A stretch of 64,000 nucleotides of DNA from the NCBI RefSeq assembly GCF_023065955.2, contig NW_026622886.1, forward strand, positions 13,960,001 to 14,024,000. The letters run 5' to 3'. The notes below the pieces were generated by a model. That model did not search any database. It was not told the DNA's origin and saw nothing but the letters and a program-made list of their open reading frames with translations. Below are positions 24,931-35,039 of the stretch, in pieces (positions within the stretch are counted from its first letter, which is position 1; each line of letters begins with the position of its first letter). This stretch comes from Ursus arctos. Its lineage: Eukaryota; Chordata; Mammalia; Carnivora; Ursidae. Position numbers and translations under genes: made by a program.

Positions 24931-25214
24931 CAGTGCTGCATCATCACTTTTGCAATCAAAGTATATCAGGCTTGGTTAATAAAATTCAGCTTATAATTCA
25001 TCTTTTTCAAAGTTTCCACTTGCAAGGATTACAGGTGGGAGACCATGGATTTATACTTCTCTGGACTGCTTCAAAGCTTTGAAATTTCTCCATCTCGTTA
25101 ATGAATAAGTAGTGCCATATCCCCAGTAGATACTTCGAGTAACCTTCAGCAATTTAATATAACATGTAGTAAAAACAACAGGAACAAAAATAACACCATA
25201 AAGGAAGGACTTCA

Positions 25215-25399
25215 GGGGTGCCTGGGTGGCTCAGATGGTTAAGAGTCTGCCTTTGGCTCAGGTCATGATCCCAGGGTCCTGGGATCGAGGGCCACATGGG
25301 GCTCCCCGCCAAGCGGGGAGCCTGCTTCTGCCTCTCCTTCTACTGCTCCCCCTGCTTGTGCTCTCTGGCTCTCTCAGTCAAATAAATAATTAAAATCAA
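25215..25399 (+). mobile_element. SINEC with (GAAT)n tail
   Basis: Full head-to-tail SINE of the GTCATGATCCCAGGGTCC type. Its tail passes into a GAAT microsatellite (25400-25438), after which the short duplicate ACTTCAG (25209-25215) recurs at 25438-25444. Confidence 0.9.
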
Positions 25400-25438
25400 G
25401 AATGAATGAATGAATGAATGAATGAACGAACGAATGAA
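25400..25438. repeat. (GAAT)n microsatellite on SINE tail
   Basis: About nine GAAT units with GAAC variants near the end, continuous with the tail of the SINE at 25215. Confidence 0.95.
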
Positions 25439-26224
25439 CTTCAGTTCTTTTCAGAGGTGTAACAATGCAATGCCTACATCTGGTACGTAGTAAACGATGA
25501 CAATGCAAAATGTGTTCTGTATCAGACAAGCTCAGTTTAGACCACTTAGGAAGTCTTTCAAAGTATTTTGTCTTGTAGGATGGTAACAATAATTCATAAT
25601 ACCAACTCAGTTCTTCAGCTGTGCCTTATGTAATGGGTATTTTTTTCTATTAATGTTAATTCTGTCTTTAGCAAAGGAATATGCATGAGTCATAAGAAAT
25701 ATGTATTGAAGAATAAACTTTTGAGTAAGTCAGTTCAAGATAACTTTGTACTGGTCATCTTGACCTGCCAACATAAGTGTCTTCCTAAATAAGCAAAAGC
25801 AGTGGAGGCAATAATAATTAGGCCCTCAGATCTCTAACTGGTTTTACATATTATAGTGAAATTGAGGGGGTTGGTAGGGAGAAGGAGAGACAGAGGGAGA
25901 AAAACAGAAGAGACAGAAGGGAGGGAGACAGAATAAGACAGAGATAGAGAAGGAGAGAGGGGCCTCCCCCACAATTTGATGAAACTGTCTTAAGAAGATG
26001 GAGCCGTGGGAACAAGGATGTGATTCTAATGGACTGATATGGGGCAGTTGAAGGTGACACCAAAAAGGACTGAGTCCTTGGCAATTAGGTAAGACTTGCC
26101 ATTGGGTATCTTTGCTACCTACCAAATCCTTTCAAGGCAAGGACCCTCAGACCAAGAGGTCATGATGGGTTAAATGCCTGAGATCAGGAAACAGATGACC
26201 AATGGATGGATCCCCTCCCTTCAC

Positions 26225-26445
26225 TATCAATACCAACAGCAAGCATTTACTGAGCACTGAGTATGTGTCAGACTTTTACCTAAGCACATTATAACGTGTT
26301 AACTCTTTTGATCCTTATAATAGCCCCATTTGAATTATCTGCCAGATAATAAAAAAAATGAAGAAACTGAGGTAGTAAGAGGTTAAGAATCTTACCTAGT
26401 TATTTATTTAGTACGTGATAAATTAGTAACTGGATCTACATCCCC
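26225..26445 (-). repeat. MIR, reverse
   Basis: CATTTACTGAGCACTGAGTA, TAATAGCCCCATTTGAATTA and AAGAAACTGAGGTAGTAAGA. Confidence 0.72.
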
Positions 26446-26621
26446 CAAAAGGCCAATCTTACCCAATTTTTCTCAAATACATAGGACTCTTTCTGACTCA
26501 CGAGTCTGATGTCAAGAGTGTTTAAATCAGTTAGTCTGTATGTAATAGCTCCCTTTAGTTCCTCTAGCTGCCTCATGTACACTGCAACAAACTATATAAG
26601 GTTGGATCAAAGGGTCTAACT

Positions 26622-26853
26622 CAGTGGCTCTCAACAAGGAATGATTTTGCACTCATCTGCTTCCCTTCCTGGGGATTCAGGACAATGCTTGAAGACATTT
26701 TTGGTTATCATAACTTTGGGGGTAGGCGCTACTGGGATCTAGTGGGTAGAGACTAGGGATGCTTCTAAACATCCCTTGGTATACAGGACAGCCCCTTACA
26801 ACAAAGACTTATCCAGCCCAAAATGTCAATAGTGCAGAAGCTGAGAAACCCTG
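26622..26853 (+). mobile_element. MER5A-like hAT element
   Basis: Non-autonomous DNA transposon with terminal inverted repeats: CAGTGGCTCTCAAC at 26622 and GCTGAGAAACCCTG ending at 26853. The body has GACATTTTTGGTTATCATAA and ATCTAGTGGGTAGAGACTAG. A clear 8-bp duplication is no longer visible. Confidence 0.88.
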
Positions 26854-27381
26854 GAACTAAACTGATTGGTGTTACCTCGACATAGCCATGGAAATCAGCT
26901 GTTCACTGACTGGGCAAAATAAAATGCCCAAGTGCGTTTCTTCTTTCTTTATTTCCATCAAGGACCGTCATGAATTCCATGGTTACTGGGATCTCAAAGT
27001 GGGCCATCTAAACACCACAGACTTGACAACATCTCTACTACAAACTCATTACCAGTGGTAGTAAATGCTAATGGTCCCTGGCCCAGAAATCAAGCTTCCA
27101 TAATGTTGGAGAATCACCTTTTGTCAAAAAGGAACAGCATCCACCTCCTACCACTTCCACAAGCTTCAGCCAATGACTAACACGGGAGTTTAAAGGTGAC
27201 CCAGCTCTGTGGTGTACTCTCTGCTCCAGGGCTTCCCTGTTGAATCAAAGAACACATTTTTGGCTTAGCTTTTCTCCCTGCCCTTTTCTACTTTCCTTAC
27301 TTCCCTTTCTCAAGAGTACTCTGCCAATCAACTTTAGCAAAATTCCTTGCCTCAGGCTCTGCTTCTGGTAAGGAAAATCTA

Positions 27382-27500
27382 AACAGACTCCCCACTGAGC
27401 ATGGAGCCCGACATGGGGCTCAATCCCAGGACCCTGAGATCATGACCTGAGCCAAAATCAAGAGTCAGATGCTCAACTGACTGAGCCACCCAGGTGCCCC
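27382..27500 (-). mobile_element. Partial SINEC, reverse orientation
   Basis: Antisense tRNA-related head and middle only (AGACTCCCCACTGAGCATGG to CCACCCAGGTGCCCC); the CT-rich body and tail are missing. No duplication was seen. It lies 46 bp upstream of the target duplication of the L1 at 27560. Confidence 0.85.
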
Positions 27501-28245
27501 GAGACAGCACTTTTAAAAAGGAGTCAGTGAAAGCATGCATCAATAATGGTAATCCCTGACCAAAGATGGCAACATAGTAGGAGGACCCTGGGCTCACCTC
27601 GTCCCATAAACACTACTAGATAACTATGAATTCATCCTAAATATCTCAGAAATTGGCCTGAATACTGACCGAAATAGTCCACAACTAAAGGGAGAGAAGA
27701 GGCCACACTGAAGAAGGTAGAAAGTGTGGAGATGTGATTTAAGAGAGAAACGGATCATAGGTGCTGTGGAGGGAAGGGGGGCTTGGTTACAGAGAAGGGC
27801 AACAGAAAGAGGAGCACACAAGGGAACACACAAAGAGAACATTTCCCCAAAGCCACTGGCGTGGAAAATGAGAGGGGCTAAATTTTATGGGTTTTTGCAA
27901 CCAGCAGGGCTTAAAATCTGGAGTTTTAAAGGTCTGTGGTTACAGCTAGGATAGAACTCAAAGGGCACTGTCCTGCTCCTAGAAAGAAGGCAAGCAAATA
28001 ACTTGGGGATAAACAGTGTGGAAACAGTGATCTGAAAAACGCCTGGGGCACACAGTAGGGAGATTACTTGCTATTCCAGGAGTTTCTCCTTGAGAAGCAG
28101 CACTCAGGGAGACATCTCTTCAGAAACAAAGGAACTGGCTGGTGCCACTTCTGTCCCCCACCCCTCAGCATAAACACAGAGCCACCCAAGGGAAACAGCT
28201 CATCCCAGACACTGGCTGCCTAACTTGCTTACACCAACTCCCCCC

Positions 28246-28246
<1 letters not shown>

Positions 28247-28291
<45 letters not shown>

Positions 28292-28306
28292 CACGCACAC
28301 ACACGC
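28247..28306. repeat. (CA)n microsatellite in L1 5' UTR
   Basis: CA repeat with CGCA interruptions toward its right end, lying in the 5' UTR of the L1 at 27560. Confidence 0.95.
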
Positions 28307-28739
28307 CTTCCCACCCACCCCTGTGCTGCTGTGGAACTGTCCTTCCCAGTCAAGCTTGCATCAGTCCCAGCGTGGTGGGCCCCTTTCCCCAGAAGATCAG
28401 CAAAAACTCCTGCTTATACCATGTCTCCTGAGCAGAGAGTTCTGTAGGGCCTCAGTTCTGATGGAGTTGGTGTCAGATCTCATTTCACAAGCAGACAAGA
28501 ACACACCTACTTCAAACCCACCACATTCAGGCCAGGAACCAAACATTGCCTGCAGCCCGCGAGGAGTCTCTACAGACAACTGGCATGAAGGAATGAACAG
28601 TCAAAACACCACAAGAGAGCACACACCAGAGACACTTCCTAAAGCACCAGGCTCTGGGCACTCCATGACCTCTTCTTCATAAGGCCATTACTTTCAGGAG
28701 CAGGAAACATAACTGGCTTTTCTAACACAGAGAAGAAGG

Positions 28740-29340
28740 CAGAGGCTTAGACAAAATGCCAAGATGGAGGAATTTATCTCAAAAGAAAGAATAAGATAAG
28801 GCCACAGCCAGAGATCTAAGTGAAACAGATATAAGTAACATAACTGATGGAGAATTTAAAGTAACAGTCATAAAGATACTCATTGGACTTGAGAAAAGAA
28901 GACATGAGTAAAACCCTTAAAACAGAGATAAAAGAGTTGAAAAAGAATCAATCCAGAGATGAACAATACAATAAGCATGACTGGAACCAGGCTTAATGCA
29001 ATGAACAGCAGGCTGGAAAAAGTGGAGGAACTGATTAGTGAGTGACCTAGAAGACAAAATAATGGAAAGCAATGAAGTTGAACAAAAGAGAAAAAGAAGA
29101 ATTAAGCAACATGAAGATAGACTTAGGGAAATCAGTGATTCCATCAAACATAATAACATTTGTATTTTAGGAGTCTCAGAAGAAGAGAGAGTAAAGGGGG
29201 CAGAAAATTTGTTTCAAAAAATAATAGCAGAAAACTTCCCTATTCTGGGGAAGGAAAGAGACATCCAGATCCAGAAGGCAGAGAACTCCCAACAAAATCA
29301 ACAAAAGCAGGCCAACACCAAGACATACTGTAATTAAATT
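28740..29340 (+). pseudogene. L1 ORF1 remnant
   Basis: Degenerate ORF1 (RNA-binding chaperone) of the L1 at 27560. The clearest stretch is 29038-29337, with a coiled-coil-like N-terminal part (EQKRKRRIKQHEDRL) followed by the family segment NICILGVSEEERVKGAENLF and KIIAENFPILGKERDIQIQK. Upstream frames are broken by stops. Further decayed sequence related to the C-terminal domain appears to continue to about 29530. Confidence 0.75.
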
Positions 29341-30248
29341 TGGAAAATATAGTGATAAAAAATCTTAAAAGCAGCAAGACCAAAGAAGTCCTTAACTTAC
29401 AAGGGAAAATCTATAAGTCTAGCTGGAGATTTCTCACCAGAAACTTAGCAAGCCAGAAGAAAGTGGCATGATATGTTCAAAGTGCTGAGTGGGAAAAATC
29501 TGCAGCCAAGAATACTCTATCCAGCAAGGCTATCATTCAGAATACGATGAGAGACAGAGTTTCCCAGACAAACAAAACCTAAAGACCACTAAACCAATTC
29601 TATAAGAAATATCAAAGGGGGCTCTTTGAGTGCAAAGGAGAGACCAAAAGTGACAAAGACAAGAAAGGATCAGAAAAAATGTCCAGAAACTACCACAAAA
29701 CAAGTAATAAAATGGCAAGAAATACATACCTATCAATAATTACTTTGAATGTAAATTGACTAAATGCTCCAATCAAAAACACAGGGTGTCAAAATGGATA
29801 AAAGAAAAAAAAAAAAAAAAGGAAAGAAAGAAAGACCCATGTATATGTTGCCTACAAGAAACTCGTTTTAGACCTAAAGACACCTGCAGCTTGAAAGTGA
29901 GGTGTGGAGAAACATTTATCACACAAATGGATGTCAAAAGAAAGAGTAGCAATATACATATCGAATGAAATAGACTGTTTTGTTCTTGTGTTGTTTTTAT
30001 CCTGCTTTGGTATTAGGGTAGTACTGGCTTCATGGAATGATTTTGAATTTGTCATAAATTATTTTTTTAAATCTTTGGTAGAATTCACCAATGAAATCAT
30101 GTGGTCTTGGCCCTTCCTGTCCTGGGAGATTGTTGGTTCCTAATTCAACTTTCATTCTTGTTATTAGTCTAAGAAGATTTCTTATTTCTTGGATTCAAGA
30201 TTCATGATTCAGTTATGGTAACTTGTACATTTTTAGGAATTATCTTTT

Positions 30249-30436
30249 TTTTTTTTTTAAGATTTTATTTATTTATGTGACAGACAGCCAGCGAGACAGA
30301 GAACACAGCAGGGGAGTGGGAGGGGAAGAAGCAGGCTCCCAGCGGAGGAGCCCAATATGGGACTCAATCCCGGAACGCCGGGATCACGCCCTGAGCCGAA
30401 GGCAGACGCTTAACGACTGCGCTACCCAGGCGCGCC
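30249..30436 (-). mobile_element. SINEC inserted in inverted L1 segment
   Basis: Antisense SINE of the GGGCGTGATCCCGGCGTT subtype with a T-rich start. A 14-bp duplication AGGAATTATCTTTT at 30235-30248 and 30437-30450 shows it inserted into the antisense L1 part after that part existed. Confidence 0.94.
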
Positions 30437-31459
30437 AGGAATTATCTTTTGGTAAGCCATCTGATTTGTTAGTATATAATTGTTTATAGTAATCTGTTAT
30501 CACACTATGTATTTCTGTGGTTATCTGTTGTATTGTTTCCTCTTCCATTTCTCATTTTGGTTTTTGAGATTTTTTTTTTTCATAGTTAATGTAGTTAAAA
30601 CACTGCCAATTTTGGGGGGGGGTGGAACTGGTTCTTACTTTCAATGTTATGTTATTGGTTATTCTGGTCTCTATTTTATTTCTGATTTTTCTCTGTTATT
30701 TCTCCTCTACTAAATTTCAGCTAAGTTTCTTCTTTTTCTAGTTCCTTGTGGTGTTACGTTTATTTGAACTTTTTTTTCTTAATACAAGTATGATAGCATA
30801 AATTTTACTCTAACATCTGCTTTTGCTGTATCCCATAGGTTTTGGAATATTGTTTTTTTTTTTCCTTTGTTTTGAGACTTAGTTTGATTTGTCATTTGAT
30901 TTCTTATCTGACCCCTGGTTTGTGCAGTAGTGGGTTAATATTTACATATTAAATATTTAATATTTACAGTGTAAATTTTTCAGCTTTATTGTTGATCTTT
31001 AGTTTTGTACTATTGTGGTTGAAAAAGATACTTGGTATGATCTCAGTCTTCTTAAATTTGTAGTATTTGTTATGTCTCTTTTTATGTGATTTAACCAAGT
31101 AATTCTTCTGTGTGCACTTGAAGAAAATCTGTACTCTTTTTCTTGATGGAATGTTTTATATATCTTTTTGAACCATGTATTCTGAAATATGCTTCAAGTA
31201 AAAAGTATTCTTGTTGAAAAAAAAAATTAATTGAGGGTACTCATTTAAAATAAAGCATATCAGAGGGAGGTGGGTAGGGGGATGGGTGAAATAGTGAAGG
31301 GGATTGAGAACACACTTACGATGAGTGCTGAGTAATGACGTACAGAATTGTTGAATCACTATATTGTACACTTGAAACTAATATAACACTGTATGTCAAC
31401 TATAATGGAATTAAAATAAAAACTTAATGAAAAAGCCCATGGTAAACCCTGAAAGATAC

Positions 31460-31730
31460 TGCTATGGTCTAAATGTTTTCTGTCCCCCCAAAATATGTTG
31501 AAATCCTAATCCCCAATGTCATGATATTAAGAGGTGGAAGTATTTGGAAGGTTATTAGGTCAGAAAGGTGAAGTGAAGCTTCATGAATGGGGGTGTGTGT
31601 GTATGTGTATACATATATATATATATATACGTATATATATACACATACACATATACATACACACATATATATAAACACACACAAATATATGTATGTATAT
31701 ACACACACACGTATACATACAGACATACAT

Positions 31731-31767
<37 letters not shown>

Positions 31768-31987
31768 TGCCTTTATATATAAAAGAGAGCCCAGAGAGCT
31801 AGCTCCCACCCCTTCTGCCATGTGAAGAAACAATGAGAAGGCAATGGCTATGAACCAAGAAGTGGGTCCTCAGCGGACACATTTGTGGGTTGCTTGATCT
31901 TGGACTCCAGAACTGTGAGAAATCTCTATTGTTTATAAACCATCCAGTCTGTGGTACTTTGTTATAGCAGCCAGAATGGACTAACAC
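31460..31987 (+). mobile_element. MST/MLT1 LTR split by microsatellite
   Basis: The LTR begins TGCTATGGTCTAAATG and ends TATAGCAGCCAGAATGGACT then AACACA. Its left part ends at CATGAATGGG and its right part resumes at AAAGAGAGCCCAGAGAGCTA. Between them is a 170-bp alternating purine-pyrimidine microsatellite. The LTR starts within ten bases of the target duplication of the L1 at 27560. Confidence 0.8.
31592..31762. repeat. Compound TG/TA/CA microsatellite
   Basis: A 171-bp alternating purine-pyrimidine tract with TG, TA, CACATA and ACACG blocks, ending in (TA)n. It sits inside the LTR at 31460. Confidence 0.95.
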
Positions 31988-32163
31988 AGATCTTCAAGGA
32001 ATCTCTAGGGCTTTGATGTTCAGAGAAAATCTGTTTTCTCTGCTCTTTGCTTATGATTGTCCTTAAATTTCTTTTCCCTTTACCTCAACCTGAGACCCTT
32101 AGTAATACGTATGTGTGACATATGAGGAGATGGAGATTATTAAGTAAAGTAAATCTCTCTTTT

Positions 32164-32361
32164 TTTTTTTTTTAAGATTTTATTTATTTATTCGACAGAG
32201 ACAGAGACAGGCAGCGAGAGAGGGAACACAAGCAGGGGGAGTGGGAGAGGAAGAAGCAGGCTCACAGCAGAGGAGCCTGATGTGGGGCTCGATCCCATAA
32301 TGCCGGGATCACGCCCCGAGCCGAAGGCAGACGCTTAACCGCTGTGCCACCCAGGCGCCCC
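32164..32361 (-). mobile_element. SINEC, young arctoid-type copy
   Basis: Antisense copy ending GCCACCCAGGCGCCCC with CpG-rich middle (CGGGATCACGCCCCGAGCCG). A perfect 17-bp duplication AAGTAAATCTCTCTTTT lies at 32147-32163 and 32362-32378. The retained CpGs and intact duplication suggest recent insertion. Confidence 0.95.
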
Positions 32362-32691
32362 AAGTAAATCTCTCTTTTAAGGCCAGAAAGCAGTAGAGGA
32401 CAGGAATTTGGATCGTTCAGTTTGTCCTGCCACTCATCATGGTTTTAACTATGAAGGGAGGGAGGAGTCCCTGTTTCTCTTCTCCTCATATCTCAGAGCT
32501 CTGGATCCTAATTAGGAGAGCATCTTAGAACATAAACAGGGATGAAAAAGAGAAATGGTAGTATGGGCAGGAAGCCTATGTAGGCAGAGAACACCTGGGT
32601 GAAATTAGTTTTAAATGAGGAAATTTTTGTGAAATTTTCCCTTGAATAGGGTAAAGCAAGATTAGGATGGGCAAACAAGTACAGTTTAGAG

Positions 32692-32729
32692 GGGTGTGGG
32701 TGTGGGTGTGTGTGTGTGTGTGTGTGTGT
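32692..32729. repeat. (TG)n microsatellite
   Basis: GGTGTGGGTGTGGG start followed by pure TG units; no parent element seen. Confidence 0.95.
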
Positions 32730-33044
32730 TTTAAAGGTCTGGGTTGATCTATAATTTCATTTCCTGATGAATCCAAAACCAAATCCTCTGGAAGCAGATA
32801 AATACCTGAATCCTGACAATGCTAAACTTGTTACTTAAAGTATTCTGAGTTTTTCCAAGAGCATTATAGATAACCATTAATCTCATTAATGCATATACAT
32901 TAGCAATATATGGTCAGTTGATTCCTAATGGTTACATTTTAAGGGATTTGTGAACTATATGAGAAATTTTCTAAAGTTTGCCTTGAAAAACTATTTTAGA
33001 AGTGAGTGTTAATATACTTTATTTAGTTGGTATAACTATAATGA

Positions 33045-33255
33045 TAATAATAAAGGTTTATTAAATGCTTAAAATATGACAGGTATAGAGCTAAGCACTT
33101 GATATGAATTATCTCATTTAACTATCATAATAACCATGAAATATATTTCATTAGTCTCATTTTGTAGATGAGCTAACTTCCCCAGGAGCACACAGCTTTT
33201 AATGGTGGAAAAAAATAAGCACTGAGAATGTCTAGCCCCAGACTCTTAATCACTC
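33045..33255 (-). repeat. MIR, reverse
   Basis: TTTATTAAATGCTTAAAATA, AGCTAAGCACTTGATATGAA and GATGAGCTAACTTCCCCAGG, ending in the ACACAGCTTTTAATGG equivalent. Confidence 0.7.
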
Positions 33256-33269
33256 TATTAACTACCTAT

Positions 33270-33850
33270 GACTGTATAACAGATTACACTATTAACTTAC
33301 AGGCTTACAACATACACTAGAGATCTCAGAGTTTCTGTAGGTCAGAACCCAGGCACAGCATAGCTGACTTCTCTCCTTTGGGGTCCACCAGGCTCTAAAA
33401 CTACTCTTGGTTAGGGCTACAGTCTCATCAGAGGATCAAGTGAGGAAAGATCTGCTTTCAAATTCCCCCAGTTGTTGGCAGAATTCACCTCCTTGTGGTT
33501 GTAGGACTGAGGTCCCTGTCCTCTTGCTGGCTGTCAACTGGAGGCAACTCTTGACTCCTAGAGGCTACCCCACCTTTCTTTGTACTTGGCCCCCTTCATA
33601 GACTGTCTTGCAACACGGGGGCTTACTTCCTTAAGGCTAACAAAGAAGAGTCTTTCTAATACCAGGTGATTGATATGAGGTCTTATATACCATAACATAA
33701 TCACATAAGTGACTTTCTACTACATTTGCCATAGTCTGTTGGTCAACAGCAAGTCACAAGTCCTGCCCACATTCAAGGGGAGTAAATTATACAAAGGTGT
33801 GAAAACCATGAGGCAGGTCTCACTGACTTAAATAGGTTATTCCACCACAA
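33270..33850. repeat. Likely ancient interspersed repeat, class unassigned
   Basis: Phrases such as TTCTGTAGGTCAGAACCCAG, GTTGTTGGCAGAATTCACCT and TGTGGTTGTAGGACTGAGGT are ones I associate with a dispersed mammalian repeat, but I cannot name the family. No useful frame. Confidence 0.4.
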
Positions 33851-34099
33851 GCACTAGGCAAGTAACAAAGTGGAATCATGCTTTTGTCAACTTCTCAATT
33901 TTTGCCAAATGTGCGTATCATCTACAACAATTTCCTAAATTTCCTTAAATGCACTCACTTTTAAAATAATTATAAAGAACTTTTACAACACAGTAATATA
34001 GGGAAAATCAATATTACTTGTCATAAATAGAAGGTAAAACCAAATCAAAATAAAAGGTAAAGTAAAATTAAAAAAAGATTTGGATAGTTTTATAAAAGT

Positions 34100-34290
34100 A
34101 TAAAGATTTATACTGCACTATGTATTTGTCTATATGCTCTCATTTAATTATCACATAATTCATGGTAAGCAATATCAACCTCCTTATTAAAAATAAGGAA
34201 ACTGAGATCCAGAAAAGTTTGGTAAGCCACTCCAGACAACACAGCTTGTAAGTGGTTGTAACAAGATTCAAATCCATGGCTACTGGCAGG
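34100..34290 (-). repeat. MIR, reverse
   Basis: TATGCTCTCATTTAATTATC, AGGAAACTGAGATCCAGAAA and ACACAGCTTGTAAGTGGTTG. Confidence 0.7.
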
Positions 34291-34469
34291 CAAAGTGCAC
34301 AAGAACTACAGTCTAGACAGCACCCAACTTCATTATGAATCCCAACTTTCCCGGTTCCTTTTCCTAACTCAGTGCCTGTCTCCTCAGCCTTTCTCTGAAC
34401 CTCCTTAACTTTGAGATCCATCTTCAAATACCAGAAATCAACACAATATAAGAATGAAGAGCAAGTATG

Positions 34470-34669
34470 GGGCGCCTGGGTGGCACAGCGGTTAAGCGTC
34501 TGCCTTCAGCTCAGGGCGTGATCCTGGCGTTATGGGATCGAGCCCCACATCAGGCTCCTCTGCTATGAGCCTGCTTTTCTCTCCCACTCCCCCTGCCTGT
34601 GTTCCCTCTCTCGCTGTCTGTCTCTATCTCTGTCGAATAAATAAATAAAATCTTTAAAAAAAAAAAAAA
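34470..34669 (+). mobile_element. SINEC, young copy with 19-bp TSD
   Basis: Head GGGGCGCCTGGGTGGCACAG, A box TGGCACAGCGG, B box GATCGAGCC at 34536-34544, CT-rich body, AATAAAATCTTT and A-tail. A perfect 19-bp duplication AGAATGAAGAGCAAGTATG lies at 34451-34469 and 34670-34688. Confidence 0.96.
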
Positions 34670-34689
34670 AGAATGAAGAGCAAGTATGC

Positions 34690-34825
34690 TCAGGTTTTAA
34701 TCCCAGCTTTACCTCTTGCTGGCTTTGTCCCCGGGGCACATTATTGCTTTGCCTCAACTGTCTCATCTACAAAATGGGGATGATAATAGTATGCGCTTAA
34801 TAAATGTAAGAGTTAAAATTTTAAT
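34690..34825 (+). repeat. MIR
   Basis: CAGGTTTTAATCCCAGCTTT, CAACTGTCTCATCTACAAAA and TGGGGATGATAATAGTATGC. It directly follows the young SINE at 34470. Confidence 0.7.
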
Positions 34826-35039
34826 ACTATTTTTGTCATAATCTCAAAGGAAAATGTCCAAGATACCTGAGTATCTTGAGTGTTGTGTATGTGTTTATTG
34901 CAGTTAGGTTTTCAATCTTTCTAGAAATAAGTGAAAACAGAAAAAATTTTGACAAAATGCATTATTTTGTATTTTTTTTGTGTGTTTTTAAAGCTTACTA
35001 TAATTAATCACATTTGGAAGCAATGCTATTGAGTAGGAC

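Larger units (their letters stand above)
27560..31438 (+). mobile_element. L1 with 5' end and internal inverted segment
   Basis: Order of parts: L1 5' UTR 27560 to about 28740; degenerate ORF1 to about 29530 (29038-29337 reads REISDSIKHNNICILGVSEE); ORF2 start 29720-29983 (CICCLQETRFRPKDT); about 29985-31215 antisense ORF2 reverse-transcriptase region, interrupted by a SINE; then sense 3' UTR from about 31230 to the tail near 31430. A 14-bp duplication ATGGTAATCCCTGA with one mismatch lies at 27546-27559 and 31439-31452, so the unit appears to be one insertion. Frames are broken throughout. Confidence 0.8.

Noticed and set aside
25400..25438. Regularly spaced short repeats resembling an array
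   Set aside because: A tetranucleotide microsatellite; no spacers and a vertebrate context, so not CRISPR.
28142..28682. Threonine-histidine and cysteine-valine repeat frames
   Set aside because: Translations of a (CA)n microsatellite in an L1 5' UTR.
31469..31802. Tyrosine/isoleucine-rich frames on both strands
   Set aside because: Translations of the compound TG/TA/CA microsatellite.
34470..34545. tRNA-like A and B boxes
   Set aside because: They belong to the tRNA-Lys-derived head of a SINE with tail and target duplication, not a tRNA gene.
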